Shown here piece after piece: positions 45,441-55,036 of a stretch of DNA of 64,000 nt. Source of the DNA: DATNPH01 sp036703315 (GTDB lineage: Bacteria; Cyanobacteriota; Cyanobacteriia; Cyanobacteriales; Coleofasciculaceae). Under the pieces are notes generated by a model, which worked only from the letters and a program-made list of their open reading frames with translations, had not been told where the DNA came from and made no database searches. The position numbers and the translations under genes were made by a program. The stretch lies in contig DATNPH010000076.1 in the NCBI GenBank assembly GCA_036703315.1, positions 8,823 to 72,822 on the forward strand, read 5' to 3'. The stretch's first letter is position 1; the number at the start of each line of letters is the position of its first letter.

Positions 45441-46625
45441 TTACCTGTCCACCGACCCCATAATGATGTCGATGCTGCCGAGAATCGCCATAATATCAGC
45501 AACCTTTACACCCCGAAGAATATGGGGCAAAATCTGCAAGTTGACGAAATCAGCGGCACGAATCTTCCAACGCCACGGGAAGACATTATCATCCCCAACG
45601 ATGAAAATTCCCAGTTCTCCTTTACCGCTTTCGACACGGACATAGTGTTCACCTTTGGGAATCTTGAAGGTAGGAGCAACTTTCTTGCCAACAAACTGGT
45701 AGTCAAAGTCATTCCACTGGGACTTCTTACCTTCCATCATGCGCTTGGCTTCTAGGTTCTCGTAAGGACCACCCGGAAGTCCTTTTAAAGCTTGAGTGAT
45801 AATCTTGACTGACTCGCGCATCTCGCGAATCCGCACTAGATACCGAGCAAAACAATCACCAGCAGTTTCCCACTGTACATCCCAGTCAAAGTCGTCGTAA
45901 CACTCGTAGTGATCAACTTTTCGCAAATCCCACTTGACGCCAGAAGCGCGTAGCATCGGACCAGAAAGTCCCCAGTTGATCGCTTCTTCACGCGTTACGG
46001 TGCCGACACCTTCGACACGGCGGCGGAAGATGGGGTTGTCGGTAATTAGGCGCTCGTACTCGTCTACTTTGGGCATAAAGTAGTCACAGAAATCTATGCA
46101 CTTATCCACCCATCCGTAAGTCAAATCAGCTGCCACGCCACCGATGCGGAAGTAGTTGTTGTTGACCATCCGATAACCTGTGACGGCTTCCCACAGGTCG
46201 TAAATCATCTCCCGTTCACGGAAGATGTAGAAGAAAGGCGTCTGAGCACCAACGTCAGCCATGAATGGCCCCAACCACAGTAGGTGATTGGCAATCCGGT
46301 TCAACTCCAGCATGATGACCCGGATGTAGCTGGCGCGTTTTGGAACAGGGATATCTGCTAGCTTTTCTGGAGCATTGACGGTAATCGCCTCATTGAACAT
46401 CCCTTCTGCATAGTCCCACCGACTGACATAGGGAACGTACATGATGGTAGTGCGGTTCTCAGCAATTTTTTCCATGCCCCGGTGCAGGTAGCCGATCACC
46501 GGTTCGCAATCCACCACATCTTCGCCATCTAGAGTGACAATGAGCCGCAACACCCCGTGCATGGAAGGATGCTGGGGACCCATGTTGAGAACCATGGGTT
46601 CTGTTCTAGTTTCAATTTTTGCCAT
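45441..46625 (-). CDS. ndhH: NAD(P)H-quinone oxidoreductase subunit H
   Basis: NdhH (394 residues) is the large hydrophilic subunit of the NDH-1 complex at the thylakoid membrane, working in respiration and cyclic electron flow with ferredoxin as donor. Start ATG at 46625 gives MAKIETRTEPMVLNMGPQHP, the family's standard N-terminus, with AAAGGGGA upstream. The frame is open 35 codons further but that part is not native. Conserved parts include GPQHPSMHGVLRL, GYLHRGMEK, RIANHLLWLG and the C-terminal DIIMGSVDR. Photosynthetic or plastid-type relatives are the closest by eye. Confidence 0.96.
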   Translation of the reverse strand: MAKIETRTEPMVLNMGPQHPSMHGVLRLIVTLDGEDVVDCEPVIGYLHRGMEKIAENRTTIMYVPYVSRWDYAEGMFNEAITVNAPEKLADIPVPKRASYIRVIMLELNRIANHLLWLGPFMADVGAQTPFFYIFREREMIYDLWEAVTGYRMVNNNYFRIGGVAADLTYGWVDKCIDFCDYFMPKVDEYERLITDNPIFRRRVEGVGTVTREEAINWGLSGPMLRASGVKWDLRKVDHYECYDDFDWDVQWETAGDCFARYLVRIREMRESVKIITQALKGLPGGPYENLEAKRMMEGKKSQWNDFDYQFVGKKVAPTFKIPKGEHYVRVESGKGELGIFIVGDDNVFPWRWKIRAADFVNLQILPHILRGVKVADIMAILGSIDIIMGSVDR

Positions 46626-46876
46626 AAATGAACAATTTCCCCTTTGGAGCAGGTTAGACAGTTGCAACAAGAGACAGTTAACTTCCCAACAGTCAGTGAG
46701 CAGCGTCTGTTGATATTTAACAATGGACAACAGACTAGAGACAACTGGTGAAAGTCGCTTATGGTTATTATTTGATACCTTTATGGCAGTTAGTCTGGTA
46801 CCGAATTATTGATTTTTGTTGCATCTCATTACCAATTATAGAACTCGCCTAGTAAGTAAGGTGAAGAGTACGTCAA

Positions 46877-47773
46877 ATGGAAATTGAGGCTCAGAGGGTG
46901 AACACAGAAGCGTTTTTACATGTTCCGGTACTGAGTCAGGAGTTGATTGTAGGGTTAAATATTCGTCCAGGTGGGCATTACTTGGATGCGACTGTGGGTG
47001 GCGGTGGACATAGTCGGTTAATTTTAGAATCAGCACCTGATGTTGTGGTGACAGCGATTGATCGAGATGCCCAAGCGATCGCGGCGGCGAAAGCAAACTT
47101 AGAAGATTATGGCAATCGTGTCCACTTCTGGCAGGGCAACTTTGCTGACTATAAACCATTAACTCTACAATTCGACGGAATTATTGCCGATTTAGGTGTT
47201 AGTTCTGCTCAATTCGACATTCCAGAGCGAGGTTTTAGTTTTCGTCATTCGGCTGATTTAGATATGCGGATGGATCAGCGCCAATCCCTGAGTGCCGCCG
47301 ATGTGATTAATCATTGGAATGAAGCGCAATTGGCGGATGCGTTTTACAAGTATGGGGAAGAACGGCTATCTCGCCAGATTGCACGGCGCATTGTCGAGCA
47401 ACGTCCGTTTAAGACAACCACCCAATTGGCGGAGGCGATCGCTCATAGTGTTCCTCGCAAATACCGCTACGGTAGAATTCACCCAGCCACCCGCGTTTTT
47501 CAAGCCCTACGAATTGTCGTTAATCAGGAGATTGCTTCTCTGGAAACCTTCCTCGAAGCTGCCCCCAATTGGCTAAAACCTGGGGGCAGAATTGGTATGA
47601 TCAGTTTTCACAGCTTGGAAGACCGTATTGTCAAGCACAGCTTGCGTGATTCACCTCTAGTGCAAGTGCTAACCAAAAAGCCAGTAATACCACAAGAAAA
47701 GGAACTACAGGAGAATCCGCGATCGCGCTCTGCCAAGCTTAGACTAGCAGAGCGAATACAGATAGGTGGATAG
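46877..47773 (+). CDS. rsmH: 16S rRNA (cytosine-1402-N4)-methyltransferase
   Basis: RsmH (MraW) uses S-adenosylmethionine to methylate C1402 in the ribosomal P site. The 298-residue product starts with HVPVLSQELI. It has the SAM motif DATVGGGGHSRLIL, the IIADLGVSSAQFD and GFSFRHSADLDMRMD blocks, and the C-terminal PGGRIGMISFHSLEDRIVK. Length and order are normal. It is divergent from ndhH, with about 250 bp between the two starts. Confidence 0.96.
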   Translation: MEIEAQRVNTEAFLHVPVLSQELIVGLNIRPGGHYLDATVGGGGHSRLILESAPDVVVTAIDRDAQAIAAAKANLEDYGNRVHFWQGNFADYKPLTLQFDGIIADLGVSSAQFDIPERGFSFRHSADLDMRMDQRQSLSAADVINHWNEAQLADAFYKYGEERLSRQIARRIVEQRPFKTTTQLAEAIAHSVPRKYRYGRIHPATRVFQALRIVVNQEIASLETFLEAAPNWLKPGGRIGMISFHSLEDRIVKHSLRDSPLVQVLTKKPVIPQEKELQENPRSRSAKLRLAERIQIGG

Positions 47774-47798
47774 GAGTTTTTTTTGACGACTAATGACT

Positions 47799-47820
47799 CC
47801 GCGAAGCGGTTTGACTTTTT
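47799..47820 (+). terminator. Possible terminator of rsmH
   Basis: A short CCGC-GAA-GCGG stem is followed by TTTGACTTTTT. The stem is only 4 bp, so this is weak. It lies between the convergent rsmH and sucD genes. Confidence 0.3.
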
Positions 47821-48709
47821 ACTTTTTGAGCGCCTTTCTCAGCAACTCTGGAATCTGAGAAGGGCGATCTGCCACTGGTACTTTCGCTTGCTTGAATGCT
47901 GCAACTTTGTGCTGAGCCGTAGTAGCTTTAGTGACTGGGCCTGATAATTGGGCAGCAATGATAGCACTGGCATGACCAACCTGCTTGTCCTCAGGTGTAT
48001 AGAGTCCCGCCACATAGGCAACAACTGGTTTATCCATCGCCTTGGCAATGTACTCAGCCGTTTCTTCCTCTGTGTCACCACCAGTCTGATCGACTAAAAC
48101 AATTGCTTCTGTTTGTTCATCCGTCGCCAAGACTTGTAGCCATTGGCGAAAAGATGAGCCAACAATGGCTTCAGTGCCAAGATTGACGCTGATTGACTGT
48201 CCTAGTTTTGCCTGGGTTAAAGTTAGAGCCACTTCGTAAGTGAGGGCACCAGCACGGCTAACCAGCGCGATCGATCCAGGCGTATAAAATTCACTTTCTT
48301 GAGTACCTAGTAACACTTTCCCCGGTACAATAATTCCCGAACTCCTCGGACCAACAATTAGAGTTTGGGTGGTTTGAGCTTTCCTCAGAAGGCGAACCAT
48401 ATCCAAGGGAGGAATGCCACCAGTGACGAGAATAATTTGCGCAATACCCGCCTCGATCGCTTCTAGTGCCGCATCCAGTACCCAGTAGGAGTCTACAAAA
48501 ATAATCGTTGCATCAAGCGGTCCGACCTCTTGGCGTGCCTGTTCTACTAAGTCAAACACAGGAATACCGTGCAACGTCTGCCCTCCCTGACCGGCACTGA
48601 CCCCAGCTACTAGATTCGTACCATAGGCTTTCATTCGGGCTGCATAGTACGAACCTAGTGGTTGTGTAATGCCCTGTACTAGGACTCTACTATCTGGGGT
48701 CAATTTCAT
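47819..48709 (-). CDS. sucD: Succinate-CoA ligase subunit alpha
   Basis: SucD binds CoA and carries the phosphohistidine of succinyl-CoA synthetase, which makes ATP/GTP from succinyl-CoA. The 296-residue product has the CoA-binding fold (LVQGITQPLGSYYAARM), FVDSYWVLDAALEAIEAG and the active-site His in QVGHASAIIAAQ. The usual GKMGHAGA motif is thus altered here to KQVGHASA, but the His is kept. The partner gene sucC lies upstream on the same strand with a 179-bp gap. Confidence 0.92.
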   Translation of the reverse strand: MKLTPDSRVLVQGITQPLGSYYAARMKAYGTNLVAGVSAGQGGQTLHGIPVFDLVEQARQEVGPLDATIIFVDSYWVLDAALEAIEAGIAQIILVTGGIPPLDMVRLLRKAQTTQTLIVGPRSSGIIVPGKVLLGTQESEFYTPGSIALVSRAGALTYEVALTLTQAKLGQSISVNLGTEAIVGSSFRQWLQVLATDEQTEAIVLVDQTGGDTEEETAEYIAKAMDKPVVAYVAGLYTPEDKQVGHASAIIAAQLSGPVTKATTAQHKVAAFKQAKVPVADRPSQIPELLRKALKK

Positions 48710-48888
48710 TGTGGCTGATTGCTGTCTGGTGCAAGCGCTGTAGATGCTGGATTGAGCTTAACAAAAGTGACTTAATCTTCATATGAGGAAGATCACCTCT
48801 CAGGAAAGACGAGGGAGAGAATAACCGATACCAAAACACTAACAATTGCTAACACTTCTTCCTGCTTCATCTTTCCCTAATCGCCACG

Positions 48889-50199
48889 TTACTTTTTTTC
48901 CTTTGTCTTAGACCAGGATGACTCAACCCGTGACTTAGCAATTGATATGGCTTGCGCTACTGCCTCATCCAAGTTATCCATCCAGTGTACAGGTATAGGT
49001 ATCGCCGCCAAACAATCTTTAGCTGAGTCCAGATTTCCTCCAACAATACGGATAACAAACTGAGGTAACTTCATCAATGTGGTAGAACGCTGACGAAGTG
49101 TGCCGATACTACTGCTGCGCCCTTGATGGGAATGTAAGGTCACATCTGTTGATCTTTCCTCTCGATCTGCTCCTCTTAAGATAGGCATCTCACCAACTTG
49201 AGATAGCAGATAATTAGCAATCACTTCAGCAACTGTTTCACTCGCAGTAGGATTACTCAAAATATTGACCAAAACCACTTGAATACCACGATTGATCGTA
49301 ATTTGCTGTAGAGCGCTTTGCAGTCGTTGTACAGGGGAGGAGACTGACGGTAAGTCCCAGTTGGCATACCTGTCTACGATTAAACAAGTGGCTGGCTTGC
49401 CATTAGCCTGATAGACCAAATCCAAAGTCGTTGCGGCTAAACAAGTGTCGTTACAGAGAATGGCAATATTGCCTTCTCCGTCTGTCCAGTTGAGTTCAGT
49501 CAGTTGACTTGTAGGCTTCTTTGAGTTAATGCTATCAGGAATATTTGATGCTAGGGTTGCCAACTCGGCATGCCGTCCAATGGCATTGTCGTTTGCTGCA
49601 ATTTTGCCATCCAGAGCCATCACCTCACCTGTGGAATTGATAGCGAGGGGATTAATTTCTACCAGATCCAGATCTTTTTGGATGAATAGCTGGTACATCT
49701 TTTGAATAATCCTACTGACCGATTCCATGAGCTTACCCTGGAGTCCCATTTTGAGTGCTAGACGCCGCGCATAGAAGGGGGAGAATTCTTGCTCAACCAC
49801 AACTCTCTGCATGTGCTTCATCACGGCTTCTACCTGAATACCTCCTTGGGAAGAACCTAAGAGGACAGGACGACCAAGACCATAGTCAAGGATTACGGCA
49901 AGATACAATTCCCTCTCGGCATCATAACGGGATTCCGCCAGCAGCACACGAGGATATTGACCAAGAATCGGGAGGTTGAAAATTGCCCGAGCTGCCGCGA
50001 TCGCATCAATCGTATTTTCCACAAACCGGATGCCACCAGCCCTCCCCCGTCCACCCGCAGGCACCTGAGACTTGAGTACCACCGGATAGGGAATCTCTAA
50101 ACGCTTGAGGTCTCTAGGATGATCAATACGTTGAGAAGGCAAAACTGGAATGCCAATCTCACGAAATAATTCTTTGGCTTGATATTCTAATAAATCCAT
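48889..50199 (-). CDS. sucC: Succinate-CoA ligase subunit beta
   Basis: SucC is the ATP-grasp subunit of succinyl-CoA synthetase. The 436-residue product starts MDLLEYQAKELF and has PVVLKSQVPAGGRGRAGGI, DLVEINPLA and MALDGKIAANDNA. It is longer than the roughly 390-residue E. coli subunit because of an insert at about residues 337-379, rich in Ser, Arg and Thr, in the C-terminal CoA-ligase-like domain. The C-terminal tail is Lys-rich. The glycine-rich substrate loops of the C-terminal domain look weaker than in E. coli. Several heptamer repeats lie upstream. Confidence 0.9.
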   Translation of the reverse strand: MDLLEYQAKELFREIGIPVLPSQRIDHPRDLKRLEIPYPVVLKSQVPAGGRGRAGGIRFVENTIDAIAAARAIFNLPILGQYPRVLLAESRYDAERELYLAVILDYGLGRPVLLGSSQGGIQVEAVMKHMQRVVVEQEFSPFYARRLALKMGLQGKLMESVSRIIQKMYQLFIQKDLDLVEINPLAINSTGEVMALDGKIAANDNAIGRHAELATLASNIPDSINSKKPTSQLTELNWTDGEGNIAILCNDTCLAATTLDLVYQANGKPATCLIVDRYANWDLPSVSSPVQRLQSALQQITINRGIQVVLVNILSNPTASETVAEVIANYLLSQVGEMPILRGADREERSTDVTLHSHQGRSSSIGTLRQRSTTLMKLPQFVIRIVGGNLDSAKDCLAAIPIPVHWMDNLDEAVAQAISIAKSRVESSWSKTKEKK

Positions 50200-50543
50200 G
50201 AATGGGTATCCTGAAAGGTCAAAAGCTCTTAACCTTTAAAGTAGACAAATTTTCAATTTTCAACCTGTGACTGAAGAAGGGGAGTAGGGAGTACTGAGTA
50301 GGGAATAGGGGAAGAAACAGAAGAGGAAAAGGTGAAGTCGAGGGCTTTTAGCGCATTGAGAGGGAGTAGAGAGTGAGGAATAGGGAGTAGGAGATTCCTC
50401 ACAAATAAATTCAAAAGCTTAACTACCGACTATTCAATGAACGAAATCAGGAGCTTTGTCTTCCTCGTCACCAAGAGTCTCTTTTTTAGTTCAACTGTAA
50501 ATAAACCTACATCTGTGGACTCGCCACTCCTGACTCAATCCCT
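50200..50543. other. 344-bp gap with purine-rich heptamer repeats
   Basis: No gene seen. Two arrays with a 7-bp period stand out: 50280-50314 (GGGAGTA, GGGAGTA, CTGAGTA, GGGAATA, GGGGAAG) and 50361-50395 (AGGGAGT, AGAGAGT, GAGGAAT, AGGGAGT, AGGAGAT). The sucC promoter should be in the left part. Confidence 0.6.
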
Positions 50544-51455
50544 CTACATACGAGCGTGGCTTTTCCACTCTTTTTCCACTTGGTCAATCTTGTAGTATCG
50601 CTTCCAGAACACATCTAAAAGCTCACGGGGCATGAGTTTTGTCATCAAAAACAGCATCATGTTCCCACCAGTCGCCGCAACGTAACGGGGACAGGGGCGT
50701 CGAGCAGTCAGTGCCTGAATAATTACACCTGCCACTCGTTCTGAACTCCATGCCAGAGGAGCGGTTTGTTGTTCTATTTCTTTAATCGCCTTAATAGCCG
50801 CCCGATATAGTGTTCTTCCAGATTCCGGCACATTCAGATCGACCTTGTCGCCAGCCACACCGAAAAAGTCTGTCTTCACGGGCCCTGGCTCAATAACGCT
50901 GACTTTAATGTTAAACGCCGCTAATTCCATACGGAGTACGTCGCTAAGCGCTTCTAGAGCGAACTTAGAAGTACTATACATACCCCCAGCGGGAAACGCT
51001 AGACGCCCACCCAAGGAACTGACATTGATAATCCGTCCACCGCCTTGCTCGCGCATTGTCGGGATTAATGCTTGGGTCAAAACTAGCGGCCCGTGAAAAT
51101 TAACAGCGAACTGCCGCTGAGCATCTTCCGGTGAAATTAATTCTATCGGTCCCATCTGCCCGTAGCCCGCATTATTAACAAGGGCATCAACTCGACCAAA
51201 ATGGTCAATAGCTTTAGGTACTAAGGCTTTTACCTGTTCAAGTTGAGCTAGATCAGTCGGTACTACTAGGACATCAGCACCAGCTTTTATGCAATCAGTT
51301 GCCACAGCCTCTAGTTTCTCCTGATTACGAGCAGCAATCACTAGGCGAATGCCCAAATACTCAACGGCTAAGCATCGCGCTAGAGCAGCACCAATTCCAG
51401 TGGAAGCGCCAGTAATCAAGATAACTTGTTCAGATAATGGGTGAGACTGAGTCAT
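50544..51455 (-). CDS. Short-chain dehydrogenase/reductase (SDR)
   Basis: A 303-residue classical SDR. The NAD(P)-binding loop TGASTGIGAA (residues 15-24), NNAGYGQMG, the catalytic Ser near 146 and YSTSK (Tyr159, Lys163) are all present. The C-terminal 60 residues are an extra helical part ending in a basic tail (FWKRYYKIDQVEKEW). Substrate cannot be told from sequence; proteins of this type act on lipids, sugars or retinoid-like molecules. No operon partner. Confidence 0.9.
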   Translation of the reverse strand: MTQSHPLSEQVILITGASTGIGAALARCLAVEYLGIRLVIAARNQEKLEAVATDCIKAGADVLVVPTDLAQLEQVKALVPKAIDHFGRVDALVNNAGYGQMGPIELISPEDAQRQFAVNFHGPLVLTQALIPTMREQGGGRIINVSSLGGRLAFPAGGMYSTSKFALEALSDVLRMELAAFNIKVSVIEPGPVKTDFFGVAGDKVDLNVPESGRTLYRAAIKAIKEIEQQTAPLAWSSERVAGVIIQALTARRPCPRYVAATGGNMMLFLMTKLMPRELLDVFWKRYYKIDQVEKEWKSHARM

Positions 51456-51806
51456 AATGAGGGTTTAGCTTTTAATTGAGCGCTATTGGTAGTAAATATA
51501 TGTAGAAGACAGGGACATTGGAGATTGGTCAAAACAACAGCCAACTCATGCATCTATAATTTCAGAAAAAAGTGGTTGCGTACCTCTATCGTAAGGAGAA
51601 ACTGCCAAACCAAGCTTTGGCTAAACAAAGTCAGACACCTTTTGTATTGTGTTTATCCATCAATTGGCATAGCATTTTTTACTTCAAGGTACTTAGTAAC
51701 CGATAATTTTATGGGCAGGTCATTCGCAACTGCCTTGTAGGCAAAAATCACTGTAGGATTAAATCCTGCTTTGAGTAATAACTAGCTAAAACAATGGTGT
51801 GGTGAG
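51456..51806. other. 351-bp gap between SDR gene and coiled-coil protein gene
   Basis: The two flanking genes are divergent, so both promoters should lie here. A plus-strand open stretch at 51486-51740 has odd composition and no family resemblance. Nothing else was recognised. Confidence 0.45.
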
Positions 51807-53663
51807 ATGAAAACAGGGACGCGCCAAGACGACATGCAAATTTTGGGGCATCTTTTACAGGCAGACTTACAGTCAGAACTGTCGGAGCATATCCCTGTTC
51901 AAGTTCGGTGTCTACTGAAAGAAGGGACATTGGTGATTGTGGCTCAACATCGGGCGGGTGTAGAGCCAGATCCAAAACAAATCTTTAGCTTTTTAGAGGA
52001 GACAATCCTTGCGGAGCATCAAGCGGTTAGCAATCAGGTAAAAATCTATTTGAGAGTGGCAGGGCAAAAGCCGCCTTATGCCTCCCACTCATTCACGACA
52101 GAGCCACTTGTTGAGTCAGTGTCAGCCACGGATTGGGTTGAGCAACCGGATGTCCCGACCCTATCTAGTTCTCTGACTACAGAGGAAATAGATAGCGATC
52201 CGATAGAGACAGAATTTACCCCAGGCAGCGATACACCAACAACCGAGTCAGTGCCTCATCCTTGGGATTCGCCGAGTCCTGAGTCAGATTCTGAGAGCCA
52301 ACGGATACCAACGCCAGAAGCGTTACCGGAGGAGGCTCCACCCCAGACAAAATCAGCATTAGGGAGAAAACAACCAAACTATTCCCTGGTACCGTTGATA
52401 GTGGCAGGTATTGGCTTGAGCATGGTAGTTTTCTCTGGCAGCTTTTATGCTTTGTCTCGTCCCTGTGTAGTTGGCTCATGTAGAGCGATTCCTGATGCTC
52501 AGGAATTGAGCCAAAGGAGCATGGCAACGCTTCAAAATCCTCAATCGGGGAAAGAGGTTCTAGAGGCACAACAGCAGTTGAAGGACGCGATTCGGATTTT
52601 GGAATCCATTCCAGGATGGTCGAGTCATCACGGCAAGGCTCAACAGCTGATTACAGATTACCAAGCTCAGGCAGCGCGTGTTGATGAGGTAGTAAGGGCT
52701 CTCAAGACAGGGGCGAGGGCAGCTAGTAAGAGTGAAAATCCCCCTCATCCGCCGTCAAAGTGGATAGAAATTCAGAGCTTGTGGCGAGAGGCGATCGCAC
52801 AATTAGAACAGCTTCCGACCAAGAGCAACCTCCAACCGTTGGCTCAAGAAAAAATCAAAGCTTATAAAAGCAATCTAGCGGAAGCTAATCAGCGATTGGT
52901 CAAAGAGCGACAGGCTCAAGGACAGCTCCAAGCGGCAAAGGAAGCGGCTTTGTTTGCCGAAGCCCGTCAAGGCGTCGCTCAGTCGTTGCCTCACTGGCAA
53001 TTAGTCTATTCGACCTGGCAAACCGCGATGAAACGCCTCAAGCAGATTCCTCAAGGAACAACAGCCTACGAAGAGGCGAAGCAGCTGTCAGCGCTTTATC
53101 TGCCTAAGATGGCAACGGCACGCGATCGCAAAACCGAAGAACAAATTGCTGCTAACGCTTACGACCAAGGACTCCGTCTTGCTCAACTCGCGAAAACAGC
53201 TCAGGCAACTAATCAATGGTCGTCAGCTTTAAATCACTGGCGCAATGCCTTGACCTACGCCAACCAGGTTCCTAATGGCACCTTTTACTTTGGCAAAGCA
53301 CAGTCCCTCGTTAACTCCTACAGGAACTCAGTCACACAAGCGCAGGGAGAGGTGCAGGCAGCTGTCAAGTTACAACAAGTTCGTAATGATTTAAATCAGA
53401 CTTGCTCTGGAAAAGCCAAAGTCTGCAACTACTCGATTGACAAAAATGCCATTAGAGTTCGCCTAACACCTTCCTATGTACAACTGGTGAGACAAGTAGC
53501 CCTCAACGCCCAAGTCAAAAGTGACCCTAATGTTCAATCTGGCATTGTCAATCATGTCCTGACTTTAGGACAAGCCCTAGAAACCATTAGCGATAATGCC
53601 CGAATCCCTTTGCAAGTTTATGCTCCTGATGGTTCCCTGATCAAGGAACACATTCCAGGTTAG
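51807..53663 (+). CDS. Membrane-anchored protein with long helical extracytoplasmic part
   Basis: 618 residues, no known domain recognised. The N-terminal 90 residues form a small alpha/beta domain (VQVRCLLKEGTLVIVAQH). A Pro/Ser/Glu-rich linker follows, then one membrane segment (LVPLIVAGIGLSMVVF, about residues 195-217), then about 300 residues of helix. In the helical part a motif of the type W-x(3-5)-L-x-W-x-A-(I/M)-x-x-L-x-x-(I/L)-P recurs three or four times (LWREAIAQLEQLP, TWQTAMKRLKQIP, HWRNALTYANQVP). Similar repeats occur in cyanobacterial proteins of unknown role. Confidence 0.7.
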   Translation: MKTGTRQDDMQILGHLLQADLQSELSEHIPVQVRCLLKEGTLVIVAQHRAGVEPDPKQIFSFLEETILAEHQAVSNQVKIYLRVAGQKPPYASHSFTTEPLVESVSATDWVEQPDVPTLSSSLTTEEIDSDPIETEFTPGSDTPTTESVPHPWDSPSPESDSESQRIPTPEALPEEAPPQTKSALGRKQPNYSLVPLIVAGIGLSMVVFSGSFYALSRPCVVGSCRAIPDAQELSQRSMATLQNPQSGKEVLEAQQQLKDAIRILESIPGWSSHHGKAQQLITDYQAQAARVDEVVRALKTGARAASKSENPPHPPSKWIEIQSLWREAIAQLEQLPTKSNLQPLAQEKIKAYKSNLAEANQRLVKERQAQGQLQAAKEAALFAEARQGVAQSLPHWQLVYSTWQTAMKRLKQIPQGTTAYEEAKQLSALYLPKMATARDRKTEEQIAANAYDQGLRLAQLAKTAQATNQWSSALNHWRNALTYANQVPNGTFYFGKAQSLVNSYRNSVTQAQGEVQAAVKLQQVRNDLNQTCSGKAKVCNYSIDKNAIRVRLTPSYVQLVRQVALNAQVKSDPNVQSGIVNHVLTLGQALETISDNARIPLQVYAPDGSLIKEHIPG

Positions 53664-53680
53664 AGGCTGGGGACTGGTAA

Positions 53681-53708
53681 GTCAAAAGTCAAAAGTCAAA
53701 AGTCAAAA
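53681..53708. repeat. Heptamer tandem repeat GTCAAAA x4
   Basis: Four exact 7-bp units in the 81-bp gap between convergent genes. Confidence 0.9.
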
Positions 53709-53744
53709 AGCAGGGGAGGAGTTTCTCTTGCAATGCCCAATTCC

Positions 53745-54524
53745 TCAATGCAACTGTAGCTGAGCTTGTTCGTTGAAAAATTGGCGTGTCAGTCCTTGAG
53801 TAACCAACACAGCAGTTATGAGGTTGGCGAAGGCAAGCATAAACATGATTAATATCTGATAAGACGCTGCATCCAAGGGGGAGACGCCACTGAGCAGTTG
53901 ACCAGTGATCATTCCTGGTAGCGTGACAACGCCTACAACCATCATTTGGTTCAACGTGGGAATGAGTCCAGCACGGATAGCATCTTTGCGGTAGGTCGCC
54001 ACAGCCTGTTGTGCTGTTGCACCTAAGCTCAAATAGGTTTCAATTTCGAGGCGGCTACTGCTAATTGTACTGACGAGGCGTTCACCCGCGATCGCGGCTC
54101 CATTCATCGCATTTCCCAGAACAATACCCCCTAATGGAATTAGGTACTGAGGTTCATACCAGCTGTCGGGTTGAACGATCAAGAGGTTGGTATAACTCAA
54201 TGTCACAGCTGTACTGAAGAACATCGAACCGAATACTACAGGCAGCAGTTGGGGAATTTTTTTGCCGATCCGATTACGAGCAGTAATTGTGGCAATTGTC
54301 AACATTACCATTAAGATGCCTAGAACAGCGATCGGATTGTTGAGCTGAAAAACCGCGCCCAGCACAAAGCCTACACCCAGTAGCTGCACGACGGTTCGCA
54401 ATGTAGCATTTGCTAGTGGGATTTCTAATCCCAACTTTTGCCAACTAGATAAACCAATAGCGATCGCCATCATCCCCAATGCCCAGATTAAGTCAGTCGG
54501 GTCAAGCTTAATTAAAGAATCCAC
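53745..54524 (-). CDS. fetB: FetB-type ABC permease (UPF0014)
   Basis: A 259-residue polytopic membrane protein with about seven segments, matching the FetB/YbbM family. Blocks seen: ATLRTVVQLLGVGFVLG, PLGGIVLGNAMNGAAIAGERL, LSLGATAQQA and PGMITGQLLSGVSPLDAASYQ. In E. coli FetA-FetB exports iron and limits peroxide stress. No FetA ATPase gene is adjacent, so the ATPase must be elsewhere. Confidence 0.88.
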   Translation of the reverse strand: MDSLIKLDPTDLIWALGMMAIAIGLSSWQKLGLEIPLANATLRTVVQLLGVGFVLGAVFQLNNPIAVLGILMVMLTIATITARNRIGKKIPQLLPVVFGSMFFSTAVTLSYTNLLIVQPDSWYEPQYLIPLGGIVLGNAMNGAAIAGERLVSTISSSRLEIETYLSLGATAQQAVATYRKDAIRAGLIPTLNQMMVVGVVTLPGMITGQLLSGVSPLDAASYQILIMFMLAFANLITAVLVTQGLTRQFFNEQAQLQLH

Positions 54525-55036
54525 TTCAGACTACTCACTTTGTTAACATCGCCTTTTGCACACGAAATAGGAAGAGGGAGCAATTGAACAAAGAAAGGCA
54601 GAAGGCAGAGGGCAAAGGGCTTTTATGGATTTATCCCGATGCTAGAGATGCTAAGCAATCTTAAGAGCTCAATTGTGCAAGGGTCACTCCCAGCTACTCA
54701 ACTATGTTCAGTGGCTGGGAGTGACTGGGGGTTGAATCCCCCTGACACTCCCCCCTTCTGCCGTTCGGACTTCGGCGTGAGCGCTCACGCCGAAGCCTTG
54801 CTTCTTCTGCCCTCTGCCTTCTTCAACATCTCCCTTGTCCCCCTTATCCCAGTCTCCACTCCCCATTGATTATTTTCTCAGATTCTCTCAGCCTCACTAG
54901 CTGGCATGGATGTCAGCAGCGTCGAGAAACAATTTGAGAACTTTACCATTCTTGATGAAATAGGGAATGCGAACGCCTGGATTCCCTTTTGCAGCAAAAT
55001 TTGATTTATTTAAGTAAAAATTCTAGGTGTAAGCGA
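54525..55036. other. 512-bp gap containing a 223-bp highly structured block
   Basis: No gene was seen. The block 54600-54822 carries nested inverted repeats described separately. The promoter of the aminotransferase should lie between 54830 and 55036. Confidence 0.55.
54600..54822. repeat. MITE-like block bounded by 15-bp inverted repeats
   Basis: AGAAGGCAGAGGGCA (54600-54614) is the exact reverse complement of 54808-54822. Inside: an 11-bp stem TCACTCCCAGC (54684-54694) with 54714-54724; GGGAGTG (54717-54723) with CACTCCC (54745-54751), which excludes the previous stem; GGGGG-TTGAAT-CCCCC; and a perfect 26-bp palindrome at 54770-54795 (arm CTTCGGCGTGAGC). The outer arms are also heptamer repeats (GAAGGCA, GAGGGCA). 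Confidence 0.6.

Noticed and set aside
51486..51740. 84-codon plus-strand open frame upstream of the coiled-coil protein gene
   Set aside because: Odd composition rich in Cys, Trp and Arg, no start context, and it occupies the expected divergent promoter region.
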